Shown here: in pieces, positions 51,861 to 61,409 of the stretch
How the letters are laid out: each line of letters opens with the position of its first letter
Numbering within the stretch: position 1 is the stretch's first letter
Assembly: GCA_958296095.1 (NCBI GenBank)
Contig: OY282434.1
Coordinates: 868,001 to 932,000 of the forward strand
Reading direction: 5' to 3'
DNA from: an uncultured Oligoflexales bacterium
GTDB lineage: Bacteria; Bdellovibrionota_B; Oligoflexia; Oligoflexales; JAPPIL01
Length of the DNA: 64,000 nucleotides
Program-made: the position numbers and the translations under genes
The notes under the pieces: model-generated
Seen by the model: only the letters and a program-made list of their open reading frames with translations
The model's database searches: none
What the model was told of the DNA's origin: nothing

Positions 51861-52916
51861 GTGGTTAAATTGTCTGCGGAACGAGCATTGCATGTCGGCA
51901 TCTGTCGGCTGAGTAGTCTCGGTGATGTCGCCCTGAGCACCGCTTGTCTTGACCTGCTGGCACGTGCCACTCGTCCGCTGCGGATTTATTGGGTGGGCAT
52001 GCCACCGCACAGCACGCTGCTGACCTACAGCCCTGTCAAACTGCAACATATTGTTATCGATCCGCAAGCAAAGTGGCATAGCATCATGTGTGCTGCGCAG
52101 GAACTGCGACACTTGCAGCTGTTCGTTGATTTGCAGCAGAATTTGCGCACACAGGTGTTGGCGGCACTGCTAGCTTGGCGTTGGGACATTCCCTGCTGCA
52201 CGTACGATAAAGAACGCCTGCGGCGGCTGTTATTGATCCTGGCGGCCCGTTGGCGTGGACGGAGAAAATTTGCGCCACCGACTACTTTCACGGCCCGCAG
52301 CCTGCAGTTTGAACGTATGCGGGCAACCCTAGCAAAGGCTTTGCAAATCGAAGCTGAGGCGGCACATCCGCATCTTGTCGTCAACGCTCCCGCGGCACGG
52401 CAGGGCCGTCTTGCCGTCGCGGTGGGGGCAAGCTATGCCACCAAGCGTGCGCCATTGCCGTTGTTGGCCGCAGTCTTGCGACAGGTGGTGGCGGGCTATG
52501 GTGGCACGGTGCGGCTGGAGATTTTTGTGCTTGGCAATGCTCAGGAACGAGAGTTGGGAGAACATCTGTGCGCACAGCTAGCCCTACCGCCCGCGCAGGT
52601 TAACAACATGTGTGGGCACTGGTCACTTGCGGCAGTGCCACCACACTTGGCGAGTATGGCAGTGCTGCTGTGCAATGACTCAGGCCTGCTGCACGTCGCG
52701 GAAGCGGTCGGCACACCGGTGGTCGCCTTGTTTGGACCGACGGTCGAGGCTTTCGGTTTCAAGCCTTGGCGCGCCGACAGTCGGGTGTTCTCCAGTCGTC
52801 TCGGCTGTCGACCCTGTTCACGGCACGGGCGCTCTCCATGTCGGTATGGCGACCAGAAATGTTTCACCGCGCTGGAGCATGCCACTATTGCCGCGGCGGT
52901 GTTGCAATGCTTGTAG
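51861..52916 (+). CDS. Glycosyltransferase family 9, ADP-heptose:LPS heptosyltransferase-like
   Basis: 351 residues; a TTG at 51870 with better spacing to GGAG is an alternative start. N-terminal RLSSLGDVALSTACLDLLAR is the family's RxxxxGD opening. The C-terminal lobe has LCNDSGLLHVAEAVGTPVVA, then LFGPT and a cysteine-rich end (GCRPCSRHGRSPCRYGDQKC) seen in many heptosyltransferase relatives. It should add heptose or a related sugar to the lipopolysaccharide core at the inner membrane. Which residue it adds is unknown. Confidence 0.85.
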   Translation: MVKLSAERALHVGICRLSSLGDVALSTACLDLLARATRPLRIYWVGMPPHSTLLTYSPVKLQHIVIDPQAKWHSIMCAAQELRHLQLFVDLQQNLRTQVLAALLAWRWDIPCCTYDKERLRRLLLILAARWRGRRKFAPPTTFTARSLQFERMRATLAKALQIEAEAAHPHLVVNAPAARQGRLAVAVGASYATKRAPLPLLAAVLRQVVAGYGGTVRLEIFVLGNAQERELGEHLCAQLALPPAQVNNMCGHWSLAAVPPHLASMAVLLCNDSGLLHVAEAVGTPVVALFGPTVEAFGFKPWRADSRVFSSRLGCRPCSRHGRSPCRYGDQKCFTALEHATIAAAVLQCL

Positions 52917-52961
52917 CTGCTCTGTGCAACTGCAAGAAGCTAGCATAGGCGTTGGCACTAC

Positions 52962-52991
52962 TTGACACCCACTGCCCTTATTGCCTATCCT
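52962..52991 (+). promoter_or_regulatory. Promoter of tRNA-Val
   Basis: TTGACA at 52962-52967 and TATCCT at 52986-52991, spacer 18, followed by a GC-rich discriminator (GCGCGCTCCCGCGC), as usual for stringently controlled stable-RNA promoters. Confidence 0.6.
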
Positions 52992-53005
52992 GCGCGCTCC
53001 CGCGC

Positions 53006-53079
53006 GGGAGCGTAGCTCAGTTGGTTAGAGCGCAGCGTTGACATCGCTGAGGTCAGAGATTCGAATTCTCTCGTTCCCA
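53006..53079 (+). tRNA. tRNA-Val (anticodon GAC)
   Basis: The acceptor stem GGGAGCG pairs with CGTTCCC (one G-U). D-arm GCTCAGTTGGTTAGAGC, anticodon stem CAGCG/CGCTG with loop TTGACAT giving GAC, and T-arm AGAGATTCGAATTCTCT. CCA is not encoded (ACT follows). Confidence 0.95.
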
Positions 53080-53115
53080 CTAGGCCCGCCGAAGATGTGA
53101 CCGCACCCCTGCCGA

Positions 53116-53153
53116 GGGACGTGGTCACCGCCAGGGGACGTGGTCACCGCCAG
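53116..53153. repeat. Two tandem 19-bp repeats
   Basis: GGGACGTGGTCACCGCCAG at 53116-53134 and again at 53135-53153, eight bases before the SDR start. They could be a regulator site or a local slippage product. Confidence 0.85.
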
Positions 53154-53160
53154 AGGATAG

Positions 53161-53919
53161 ATGTCGCAGGAAGAAAAACCTCTCGCTGTAGTCAGTGGTG
53201 CTAGCAGCGGCATCGGCTTGAGCCTAATCAAGCAACTGGCGGCTCGCGGTTATCGCACGGTTGGCGTGGCACGGCGGCGCGACCGGCTGCAGCAGCTCAG
53301 CCGTTCCCTCGGTGCTGGGCACAGTTACCTGAGCCTAGACTTGACTCGTCGCGCGGCCCTCGCTGAGTTGTGCGCTTACCTGCGCCAGCATCGGGTATCC
53401 CTGCTGGTCAACAACGCTGGCTTTGGTAGCTATGGGGAGTTCGCGGCCAGCCCCTGCACGGATATGCTTAACCTCAACGTCGAAGCTCTCGCGACCCTAT
53501 GCCACACCTTCTTGCAGGAGGCCCGCGCCGGTGATGCCCTGCTCAATGTCGCCTCCGCGCTTGCCTTCGTGCCTGCCCCCTATGCCGCAGCTTACGCAGC
53601 CAGCAAAGCCTTCGTCGCCTCGCTCAGCGATGCGTTGTGGTACGAGTATCGCGCCAAAGATATTTACGTGCTATGCCTATGCCCTGCCGCGACGGTGAGC
53701 GAATTTCATCACCGGGCCGGGCGGAAGAGCAAGAGCAGCGCAGGCATGCAGAGTGCCGACGAAGTTGCGCGCCTTGCCCTACAAGCTCTGCACCAACGCC
53801 GTCAAGCAAGTGTCTTGACCTCCAGCCGCGGCAAACTGCTCTACGCCCTTGCCCGTCTTCTGCCGCGCCGCTTGCTGGTGCAGATGATGGGCAAAGTCAT
53901 GCGGCGCTGGATAACTTGA
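53161..53919 (+). CDS. Short-chain dehydrogenase/reductase
   Basis: 252 residues. Nucleotide-binding SGASSGIG (13-19), NNAGFGSYG, catalytic Ser132 (NVASALAF) and Tyr145/Lys149 (AYAASKAF). The C-terminus (LLYALARLLPRRLLVQMMGK) is hydrophobic and basic, as in DltE/YqjQ-type membrane-associated members. Substrate unknown. No clear ribosome-binding site; the tandem 19-mers lie there instead. Confidence 0.88.
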   Translation: MSQEEKPLAVVSGASSGIGLSLIKQLAARGYRTVGVARRRDRLQQLSRSLGAGHSYLSLDLTRRAALAELCAYLRQHRVSLLVNNAGFGSYGEFAASPCTDMLNLNVEALATLCHTFLQEARAGDALLNVASALAFVPAPYAAAYAASKAFVASLSDALWYEYRAKDIYVLCLCPAATVSEFHHRAGRKSKSSAGMQSADEVARLALQALHQRRQASVLTSSRGKLLYALARLLPRRLLVQMMGKVMRRWIT

Positions 53920-54026
53920 CAAGAGCACGTCCCCGAACCGCGCGCTGCATGCACGGCAGAGACCGTGCCAAGACAACGGGGCCGGGGCTAAGATGGCAGG
54001 TTGTCTGAAAAAATTGGCTTAGCAGT

Positions 54027-54884
54027 TCAGAAGAGATGATTGAGAATATCAGAAAACTTGCTCAGCGTGACATCGGGAGACAGGCGCAGGTCGTCGCGGT
54101 TAGGGACGTTTTGTCTGATCTTGCATGCAGGTGACAGGGAGAAAGTCTTGCTCAGGCTGTAGTTATCGGCAGGCACGCCGAACTCTGACCAGCAGGTGAG
54201 CACGCCTGCTTTTTTGCCCAGAGCGATGTCCTTCTTCAGGTTGTCGCCGACATATATAACCCTATCCTTCTCGCTGGCGTTGATCCCGAAGTCATGCATA
54301 ATCATCTCCAAGCCTTTGGTGCTTGGTTTTTCGCACTTGGACGGCATGCGCTTAATCGTGCCGCGGTATTTTTTGCAAGCAGTGATAATCTCCTCCAACA
54401 CCGCAGGTGACGGCACGAGAGGTGGATTGTCAAGACCATAAATGCCATCAAAGTAGGCAGCCAGGCCGAGATGTTCGATCTTCCACACCGCTTCGGAGGC
54501 GGGCGAATCGGTAAGCGCGACGATCTTCACGTGCGGGCGATAGCGCTTAGCGGTCGCGAGCGTGACCACCGTACCTGGATAGGGGGTCAAGGCCGCGGTC
54601 GCCCTCTGTAAAAAAACTTCTGAACAGCGCCGATAGACTGTCTCACGATCGACACGCGCAGCCTTGGTCGCCAATGAGGGCAGCCCCTGCAAGATGAAGG
54701 AGTTCTTCCTGTCGTAGTGTGCCAGTAGCTGCTTGAATTCCTCCAGCAGCAGCGGATAAGGCACATCGATCAGCTCGGCCAGCGTTGCCAGCAGTGCCGT
54801 ATTGCTCTCCGAATAGTAGGGCAGCCAATCGAACAGTGTATTATCGACATCAAGCACCAGCAGGTGCGGAACATTTTCTCTCAT
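54027..54884 (-). CDS. HAD-superfamily hydrolase
   Basis: 285 residues. Motif I LVLDVDNTLFDW (nucleophile D12), motif II VALTDSPAS, the Lys of motif III in KPSTKGLEMI and motif IV YVGDNLKKDIALGKKAG. A helical cap lies between motifs I and II, as in YjjG/phosphoglycolate-type phosphatases. A ~55-residue extension (SLSKTFSLSPACKIRQNVPN) at the C-terminus is unusual. A phosphate ester is the likely substrate; which one cannot be told. Confidence 0.85.
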   Translation of the reverse strand: MRENVPHLLVLDVDNTLFDWLPYYSESNTALLATLAELIDVPYPLLLEEFKQLLAHYDRKNSFILQGLPSLATKAARVDRETVYRRCSEVFLQRATAALTPYPGTVVTLATAKRYRPHVKIVALTDSPASEAVWKIEHLGLAAYFDGIYGLDNPPLVPSPAVLEEIITACKKYRGTIKRMPSKCEKPSTKGLEMIMHDFGINASEKDRVIYVGDNLKKDIALGKKAGVLTCWSEFGVPADNYSLSKTFSLSPACKIRQNVPNRDDLRLSPDVTLSKFSDILNHLF

Positions 54885-54949
54885 CAGACTAGTATGATAG
54901 CCCAGATCACAGGCGAAAGTCTAGAGAGCAGGCTATATCGGAGCTACAC

Positions 54950-55545
54950 ACGGCTTTTTTGCCGCTTGCTAGCTCGCTACGCTGCTTTTTGTATCGCTCG
55001 CTTCCTAGCTCGCTTCGCTCGCTACGCTGCTTTTTGTATCGCTCGCTTCCTAGCTCGCTGCTCGTCCTCGGACCTCCCTGTATTGCGTTCAAGCTTGCCC
55101 CCAAGTCTCTTTGCTTGTCCCCAAGCCTCTCGCGGTTACGTTCATGCTTGCCTACCGAGAGCTCCATGAACGGCAGGGAGAGACCGTTCGCTGCGCTGCG
55201 GCTTTTTTGTAACGCTCGCTTGCTAGCTCGCTGCTTGCCCTCAGACCTCTCGCGATTGCATTCAGATTATGCTTTTAGATAAAGCATGTGCCTATACCTG
55301 TTGTGGTCGGGTTTCTCGGCAGGTCTGCGCCGTGTCGCGCTACGCGCTACGCTGCTCTTTGTTCCGCTCGCTTCCTAGCTCGCTTCGCTCGCTACGCTGC
55401 TTTTTGTATCGCTCGCTTCCTAGCTCGCTGCATGTTCTCAGGCCCCTCTGCGCGCCCCCTCTGCTTGCTCCCAAGCCTCTCGGCGGTTGCCCCCACCTCT
55501 TGCCTACCGAGAGCTGCATGAATGGCGCGGCGGCAGTGCCCTTGA
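54950..55545. repeat. Mosaic repeat cluster
   Basis: Reversed modules: CGCTCGCTTCCTAGCTCGC twice, GTTGCGTTCATGCTTGCC-type blocks, CTACCGAGAGCTCCATGAA and a partial reversed hairpin element (about 55262-55333, AGATTATGCTTTTAGATAAAGC to GGGTTTCTCGGCAGG). It ends in CTACCGAGAGCTGCATGAATGG about 80 bases from tRNA-Ala. Confidence 0.85.
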
Positions 55546-55627
55546 ATTTACATGTTGCGCATTATAGAATTGAGGGTAGCAAGCAAATTAAAACTTGGTG
55601 AAGACAACAGCACAGGCAGCCGCCGAA

Positions 55628-55700
55628 TGGAGACTAGGAGAGTCGAACTCCTGACCTTTGGAATGCAAATCCAACGCTCTACCAACTGAGCTAAGTCCCC
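55628..55700 (-). tRNA. tRNA-Ala (anticodon TGC)
   Basis: Minus strand: acceptor GGGGACT pairs with AGTCTCC (one G-U), D-arm GCTCAGTTGGTAGAGC, anticodon stem TTGGA/TCCAA with loop TTTGCAT giving TGC, and T-arm AGGAGTTCGACTCTCCT. CCA is not encoded. Confidence 0.94.
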
Positions 55701-55712
55701 CGTAATGGCGGG

Positions 55713-55718
55713 TATAAT
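55713..55718 (+). promoter_or_regulatory. TATAAT box upstream of the lipoprotein gene
   Basis: Perfect TATAAT between tRNA-Ala (other strand) and the start at 55756; no good -35 box is seen, so the promoter is partial. Confidence 0.35.
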
Positions 55719-55755
55719 GCGATAAATTTTTCTGGAATGCAAGAGGGATAAGGTG

Positions 55756-57345
55756 ATGAAAAAAACAGCAGCGGTGTTCGGATTACTTCTGTTAAGCGCT
55801 TGCAGCGATAACTGGCTTAGCCGAGGTGGAGAAAACGGCCATCACCTCAAACGCAGCTTTGCCACGGCTGCTGCACGAAGCCATGTGCCTGTGCAGTTGT
55901 TGCTGGCTACGGCGTGGCTGGAGTCACGTCTGACCGCGCATGCCGCAGTAGTAACCTATGCCACGGAGCGGCGCATCGGCACACAACATGCACAGACAGC
56001 CTTTGGCGTGCCGCTCAGCCAACTTACGCCGCTCAGCCGTGAGGAAGAAGACTTGACACAACTCGATGCACAGGTTGCTGCCTATGCACGGCTAGTACGT
56101 GCTCATCTTGACGACAACGGCATTCAACTGGACACAGATGTCAGCGACAAGCAGCAGATGCTAGCTTGGGTGCAAGAACTGGCCCGCCTGCAACGCACAG
56201 GGGACAAGTATCGCAACAATATTCGCACACTGTTTGCTTTGGAAATGCTGGCAGTGCTGAATAGTGGGTTTGCCTGGCGTGATCCAACTACTGGCGAGGA
56301 GATAGTGCTACCTCCTCACCATCAGCGGCTGGAACGGGTGCACATCCCTTACCCCGCCCAGCAGTTCTTCAATCTTCGCACCACCGCGGCGCAACTTTAT
56401 CAGGCACACTGGCTGCTACCAACACATCCGCGGGGAGAAAAAGGCGAAAACCGCCCACGGCACATCCTTGTTACCCACTGCCCCTTCTCTCTCTCCACCT
56501 GTATGGAACTGCAAAATGCCCCGCAAGCCGCTGACCGCGTTGCTCTGCAGGCACACTATATTATCCCCGCAAACGCAGATGTTATCGATTACCCCATCCA
56601 AGTTGCGCATCACGATCAACGCCTGCTGGTTACCGCTGCTGACGGGCAAGCGGCAACGCAACAGGACAAGATTGTCGTCATGCTGAGCGGCAACTCTGGC
56701 CGCATCGTCGATAGCATCAGGGTCGCGGCCGACCCAACTTGGCAGAGTGGCTTTCAACTAGAATGGCTCGGCTACATAGTTAAAGAACTCTGCACTGCCC
56801 ACCTCGATCTGCTCAGCTTCACGCAGAGGCAGAACTGCAGCGACCCCCAACATGCCGACACACGAGTCGAATTCCGCCTTAACCCCGCGGCAAGCAAAGC
56901 CAACCCCCGCTGGGGGGAGATTGCTGACTTTGACCGCAACATTTATGCCGCCTACCTGCAACAACCACGGCGTTTGCAAACAGAATTCATTTGGCTCGAC
57001 CAACGCACCAACGGCAAATACAGACGCGGCGAGAGCATTAGACTTGCTTTGCCTAGCCACGGGCGCAACTGGTATGTGCTAGAAAAACTCGTGCGCTGCC
57101 CCGATAGCGGTAAACTCCTCTACGTGCCTGTGACACAGAGCGAACACAACGCCCGCGGGCAACAGCAGTTCAGTGTGATGTTTTACGATCGCGGCCCCAA
57201 CGGTGACGGTGTGCAGTTTTTGCGGGCGAAAGTCTTCAAACAACAAAAATTGCAAGCCTGGGCAGTTGGCAGCCTCAAAATCGCCGACTACGACGACGCA
57301 GCCGATAGCATTTACTACGAAGGCTGCGACTCACAACAGATCTAG
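55756..57345 (+). CDS. Lipoprotein with lysozyme-like and amidase-like regions
   Basis: 529 residues from the ATG at 55756. Lipobox LLSAC (C16). The segment at about 30-75 (FATAAARSHVPVQLLLATAW, LESRLTAHA, TAFGVP) reads like a soluble lytic transglycosylase core with the catalytic Glu in WLES. Around 235-285, HILVTHCPFSLSTCMELQNA and LQAHYIIPANAD recall the amidase_2/PGRP fold, but its zinc ligands are incomplete. The C-terminal ~200 residues are unassigned. A cell-wall role is plausible from these resemblances but unproven. Confidence 0.6.
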   Translation: MKKTAAVFGLLLLSACSDNWLSRGGENGHHLKRSFATAAARSHVPVQLLLATAWLESRLTAHAAVVTYATERRIGTQHAQTAFGVPLSQLTPLSREEEDLTQLDAQVAAYARLVRAHLDDNGIQLDTDVSDKQQMLAWVQELARLQRTGDKYRNNIRTLFALEMLAVLNSGFAWRDPTTGEEIVLPPHHQRLERVHIPYPAQQFFNLRTTAAQLYQAHWLLPTHPRGEKGENRPRHILVTHCPFSLSTCMELQNAPQAADRVALQAHYIIPANADVIDYPIQVAHHDQRLLVTAADGQAATQQDKIVVMLSGNSGRIVDSIRVAADPTWQSGFQLEWLGYIVKELCTAHLDLLSFTQRQNCSDPQHADTRVEFRLNPAASKANPRWGEIADFDRNIYAAYLQQPRRLQTEFIWLDQRTNGKYRRGESIRLALPSHGRNWYVLEKLVRCPDSGKLLYVPVTQSEHNARGQQQFSVMFYDRGPNGDGVQFLRAKVFKQQKLQAWAVGSLKIADYDDAADSIYYEGCDSQQI

Positions 57346-57421
57346 CTTTTATTTTTATGCGCGGCGCGAAGAAGCTCATTCACGCGACGCGCTGCCACCA
57401 GCACCACCTGTATGAAGGCGA

Positions 57422-58486
57422 CTAATCAGCAGCTTCCGCCACCGCCAGCGCACTCTCACCTATGTGAGGCACAACGATTATCCGCTGACCCTCAACAAGA
57501 TCATCGCGGTCGATGAGGTAAAGATACGGCTCAATCACACCTTCCATGCCGACACGAGTGTAATTCAGCATCTCCCAATAGCCAGAGCTGTAGGTGCTGA
57601 GCACGCGTCCCGTCACCGTAGACATTTCCACACCGGTATAGTTACTATCGCCGATGTGGCTCATGCGCCCCGCGCGGCTACCCCTATGCCCATAGGTGAG
57701 CACGGCCCCGATATCGTGCGAGAGCGGAGCTTGCTGTCCAACAATATCACTGTCCTCAATGAGGAGCGTCTCATTTGGAGCAAAAACACGCGGCGCGTCA
57801 AGCGCACTAGCTGCACTCAACTGATTAACGCGCAACCGCCACGGCCTGCCAGGCTCCGAAGGCCGAGCCAGCCCTGCCACCATGCCCGCGTAATGTTCTG
57901 GCGTGGAGGACGATGATGGCTGCTGAAAATGCACCCGCACATCCAGCAAGTGGCGCGCAGACATTCCCTGCAGTTCACCCATCCCCACGGTATTGGTGCG
58001 ATTGAGCATGAAGCCCTGTGGGATAACATCCGCAACGTCTATCGTGTAGCCAACCTTACCCTTGTCGTAGCGGTAAAAGACCTCCTCATCCTGAACTCTA
58101 CCAACCTGCCAAGCCCCCCACAGGCCTTTTTCCTCGTCACGGCGATGGGCACGAAACCCATACCTCGTGATGCTCTTATCGAAACGTGGCGCGTGCTCAC
58201 GGAAAGATGATAGCTGGTTAGGCCTGTATTCTTGCCCAGAATACACTACAAACTTCATGCGGCTGGCATTGCCCTGAGCGATCGTATCATCGTTGACCTC
58301 TGGGATCAGCACCTTACCGATGACGGCGCTGAGCGGCACCTCACTACCATCAGAGGCTGCTTGTAGCCAGTAAACACGCTTGCCAATATAGCGAGCATCT
58401 ACAATGCTCTTGTATGCCTGCGGCACACCCCTACCATGCGCAACCGCACCAACCAACAGCGACACTAGCGCTGCTACTAATCTCAT
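57422..58486 (-). CDS. Exported protein of unknown function
   Basis: 354 residues from the ATG at 58486 (GGAGTG upstream). Signal peptide MRLVAALVSLLVGAVAHG. The mature part is beta-rich with many Tyr and Gly residues (VGYTIDVADVIPQGFMLNRT, VLSTYSSGYWEMLNYTRVG) and no cysteine. RGVPQAY at its start resembles GVPSAY of the exported protein at 39069. No domain recognised. It faces the lipoprotein gene convergently. Confidence 0.72.
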   Translation of the reverse strand: MRLVAALVSLLVGAVAHGRGVPQAYKSIVDARYIGKRVYWLQAASDGSEVPLSAVIGKVLIPEVNDDTIAQGNASRMKFVVYSGQEYRPNQLSSFREHAPRFDKSITRYGFRAHRRDEEKGLWGAWQVGRVQDEEVFYRYDKGKVGYTIDVADVIPQGFMLNRTNTVGMGELQGMSARHLLDVRVHFQQPSSSSTPEHYAGMVAGLARPSEPGRPWRLRVNQLSAASALDAPRVFAPNETLLIEDSDIVGQQAPLSHDIGAVLTYGHRGSRAGRMSHIGDSNYTGVEMSTVTGRVLSTYSSGYWEMLNYTRVGMEGVIEPYLYLIDRDDLVEGQRIIVVPHIGESALAVAEAAD

Positions 58487-58722
58487 TCCACACTCCACGC
58501 CGCTGATTCACCCCGCGGTCCGAGCGCCACCCCCACTCACAAATCAGCGGGCACAATCGCACACAGCCATCGCCGTGTCCACCAAAAAAACACCTACACC
58601 TCGGCAGACTTGCCCAAAACGGCGGCCAATCTCTCATTACGAGCGTTTGGCAAGCTGGGGCAACGACATAGAATGAAAATGAGCCGCGCCGCAGCCCACC
58701 TTCGTGTCAAGCCACGGGCGAG

Positions 58723-59160
58723 TTACGACGCGTGAATGGCTTCCAGCATTGAATTAAGCTCGCGCTTCTGCGCCATGCGTAACACTGTCTTCTTCTGGAT
58801 CAAGTAAGTAATCGATTTTTTGGCGTTGGGCGTGATGTTAGCATACTCACTGCTGTCGAGTTCACCGAAACGCTTGATCATCTTGCCATAGACAACATCG
58901 CGATCGATCTTAGCCCCCGTTGACCACGTGCCCTTCTTGATGGCATTGACCGTCAACGCGACGAGACGACTGAAACGTGCACCCTCTGTGCCGCTGTTGC
59001 GCCGACCTCCACGCCGTCCCTTCGCTTTGAGTTGCACGAGCAACTCATCATACGGGTACGAGAAGCTCGACTCGACCTCCTTCCGCCCCAGTGGTGTATT
59101 CTGCACCGATGACCAGACGATATTAAGAACATCGCCGGGCCGTAGTTCAACAGCTGACAT
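58723..59160 (-). CDS. Small basic cytoplasmic protein of unknown function
   Basis: 145 residues; GGGGAGGAAGTC directly precedes the ATG. No signal peptide. Basic centre (KAKGRRGGRRNSGTEGARFS) and Lys-rich helices (NAKKSITYLIQKKTVLRMAQ) suggest nucleic-acid binding, but no family is recognised. The strong ribosome-binding site and AT-rich upstream region support a real gene. Confidence 0.65.
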   Translation of the reverse strand: MSAVELRPGDVLNIVWSSVQNTPLGRKEVESSFSYPYDELLVQLKAKGRRGGRRNSGTEGARFSRLVALTVNAIKKGTWSTGAKIDRDVVYGKMIKRFGELDSSEYANITPNAKKSITYLIQKKTVLRMAQKRELNSMLEAIHAS

Positions 59161-59337
59161 GACTTCCTCCCCTTATCATGATCAAAGAAAAACTAAACAA
59201 CCATACGGAGCTATTTTGCAACCAGAGACAGCTCCATAACCAACACAAGTGCGCCTTCGCAAACACCACAGACCCCTTCACCTGACAATTTTCTAGGGCT
59301 GTGTGTAATAGTTGTGCGAATAGCTGTCAATAGCAGA

Positions 59338-61254
59338 TTAGGTATTTTTATTTTTTTGTGCGTTTTCTTCCAGACATAGCAGCAGATCTTGTTCACTGAT
59401 AAGAGGTATCTTAAGTCGGCGGGCGGCGTTGACTTTGCTGGAAGTCGAATTGCTGTCCGCAGTGACGACCGCGGTGGTGTTAGCGGATACCGATGTGGTC
59501 AAGGTTGCACCATGCTCCTCTATAAGTTTTTGGTAGAAGGCACGTGGTTGTGACAGCGCGCCACTGATGACATACTTGTCCCCTGAGCGCCTGCCACTCT
59601 GCGACGGCGGGGGGGCAATAACTTCCACACCGACGGCGAGCAGTTCGTCGAGCAGGGCGCGTCGTGCTTGCAAACCTTGATGTATCTGCTGGGCGGACTT
59701 TTCCGCAAAACCCTCGGCCGCGCTAATTTCTGCCGCACTGAGCGCAAACAAGGCCTCAATCGTCGGCGCAACCTGCAACAGAACCAGCCACGTAGCCCTA
59801 CCCCCGCCACGAATACCAAGACCGCTGAGCAGCCGTTCGGGCGGCAGTTTTTTGCTGGCAGCAATAGCCGCGTGCAGTCTGCTTGCCAGGCGTTCGCCCA
59901 TCCGCGGCAGCCGCAACAGATCGTCCCTAGTCAGGCGGTAAAGATCGGGAATTGACTGCACTAACCCTAACGCCATCATCGCCGTGAGACGTTTTTCGCT
60001 CAAGTCTCTGATTGCGGCACACTTCACCCAGTTGAGTAGGGCACGGAGCTGTCGGGCCGGGCAGTCGCGGTTGGTGCAGAGCAAGCGCACCCCGTCGTCT
60101 GCCAAGGCTGTCTTGCAAGAGGGGCAACTAGTGGGAATGGCAAGTTCACCCTCACCCTCTCGCACCACGGAGAGGAACTTAGGGATAACCTCACCAGAGC
60201 GCACGATTTTTATCTCGCTGCCGCGCTTAAGCTTGTAAAGCTTGACGTTGGCAAAGTTATGCAGTGTGACGCGACGAATCGAGGCCTTGTTAAGAAATAC
60301 TGGCTCAATCTCTGCTACCGGGGTAACGATGCCGAAGCGCGACGTGTCCCAGACGATGTCGTCAATTTTAGCCACCGCGGTCTCACCTTGCCACTTAAAA
60401 GCCATGCGACCGCGAGGGTGATGCGTGGTGTTGCCGAGCGCACGCGCCTGGGCGAGTGAGTTGAAGGAAAAAACCGCCCCGTCGAGCGGTATGTCATCGG
60501 CCGCGATTTTTTCTCGCACCTGTTCAAGGTAGGCTTCCACAGCGACGGTGGAGGTGAGCAACTGCGGTTGAGGCAGAGCAAAACCGAGCGCGGTCAAGAT
60601 AGCCAGCTTGTCCATCTCGGTGGTAGGCAACGCACCGTCGTCGTGATAGAGCAGGTCGCAAGCTACGAAGCTAACATGGCGCGCAAGTTGATGATGCTCT
60701 TTACGCCCCAACAGCCCCGCGACAACATTGCGAGGGCTGAGCGGCCGCGGCAATGCCAAGGTCTCCATCTCCGCCGCGAGGGCGAAGAAACTGGCGGTCT
60801 CGCAACACAACTCGCCGCGGATTTCAAGATGACGGTCGTCTGTGATTTGCGCAGGAATTGCATCTATATACCTGCTCTTTGCCGTGACGTTTTCGCCCCG
60901 CTGCCCATCGCCGCGTGTTTTGGCGACCTGTAACTTGCCGTATTGATAGACAAGACTGAGGCTGTTGCCGTCGATTTTTAGCGTGCCAACAACTTCCCGT
61001 GCGCCAATCCAGCTGAGCAGTTCGTCGACGCGATAAGTCTTCTGCAATGACAGCATGGGCACCGCGTGGGTTGCCTTCGCCGCACCCGTAACCGCAACGC
61101 CAGGCTGTTGCAACAGGGCATGCTGTGGGTCGAGCTGCCGCAACTGCTCTTCGAGGGCATCGTATTCAAAATCGCTGATCAGCGGCTCGCCTTGCGCATA
61201 GGCACGGCGATGTGCCTCAATCTTAGCCGCCAGCTGGTCAATTTCGGCCCGCAC
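59338..61254 (-). CDS. ligA: NAD+-dependent DNA ligase
   Basis: 638 residues from the GTG at 61254, with GAGGAGG 7 bases upstream; the TTG at 61260 sits directly on that site. Nick sealing in replication and repair. Order: Ia domain, the adenylation Lys in VGTLKIDGNSLSL (K93), the GRMAFKWQGE motif, an OB fold, a zinc finger with CPSCKTALA and CTNRDCP, helix-hairpin-helix repeats and a C-terminal BRCT domain (YVISGALSQPRAFYQKLIEE). Somewhat shorter than E. coli LigA (671). Confidence 0.95.
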   Translation of the reverse strand: MRAEIDQLAAKIEAHRRAYAQGEPLISDFEYDALEEQLRQLDPQHALLQQPGVAVTGAAKATHAVPMLSLQKTYRVDELLSWIGAREVVGTLKIDGNSLSLVYQYGKLQVAKTRGDGQRGENVTAKSRYIDAIPAQITDDRHLEIRGELCCETASFFALAAEMETLALPRPLSPRNVVAGLLGRKEHHQLARHVSFVACDLLYHDDGALPTTEMDKLAILTALGFALPQPQLLTSTVAVEAYLEQVREKIAADDIPLDGAVFSFNSLAQARALGNTTHHPRGRMAFKWQGETAVAKIDDIVWDTSRFGIVTPVAEIEPVFLNKASIRRVTLHNFANVKLYKLKRGSEIKIVRSGEVIPKFLSVVREGEGELAIPTSCPSCKTALADDGVRLLCTNRDCPARQLRALLNWVKCAAIRDLSEKRLTAMMALGLVQSIPDLYRLTRDDLLRLPRMGERLASRLHAAIAASKKLPPERLLSGLGIRGGGRATWLVLLQVAPTIEALFALSAAEISAAEGFAEKSAQQIHQGLQARRALLDELLAVGVEVIAPPPSQSGRRSGDKYVISGALSQPRAFYQKLIEEHGATLTTSVSANTTAVVTADSNSTSSKVNAARRLKIPLISEQDLLLCLEENAQKNKNT

Positions 61255-61409
61255 AGGCAACCTCCTCGCCGTAGGTAGTTCACTCCCCCTAAACCTTCAT
61301 GCCCGCCAACTACAGCACGAGGTGGTCATCAACCAGCCCCACGCCCGAGCACGCCGCGGCACCAGCATCCCCTGTCTGCACGCCATTCGGCCTGGGAGAC
61401 AGCTTGGCC

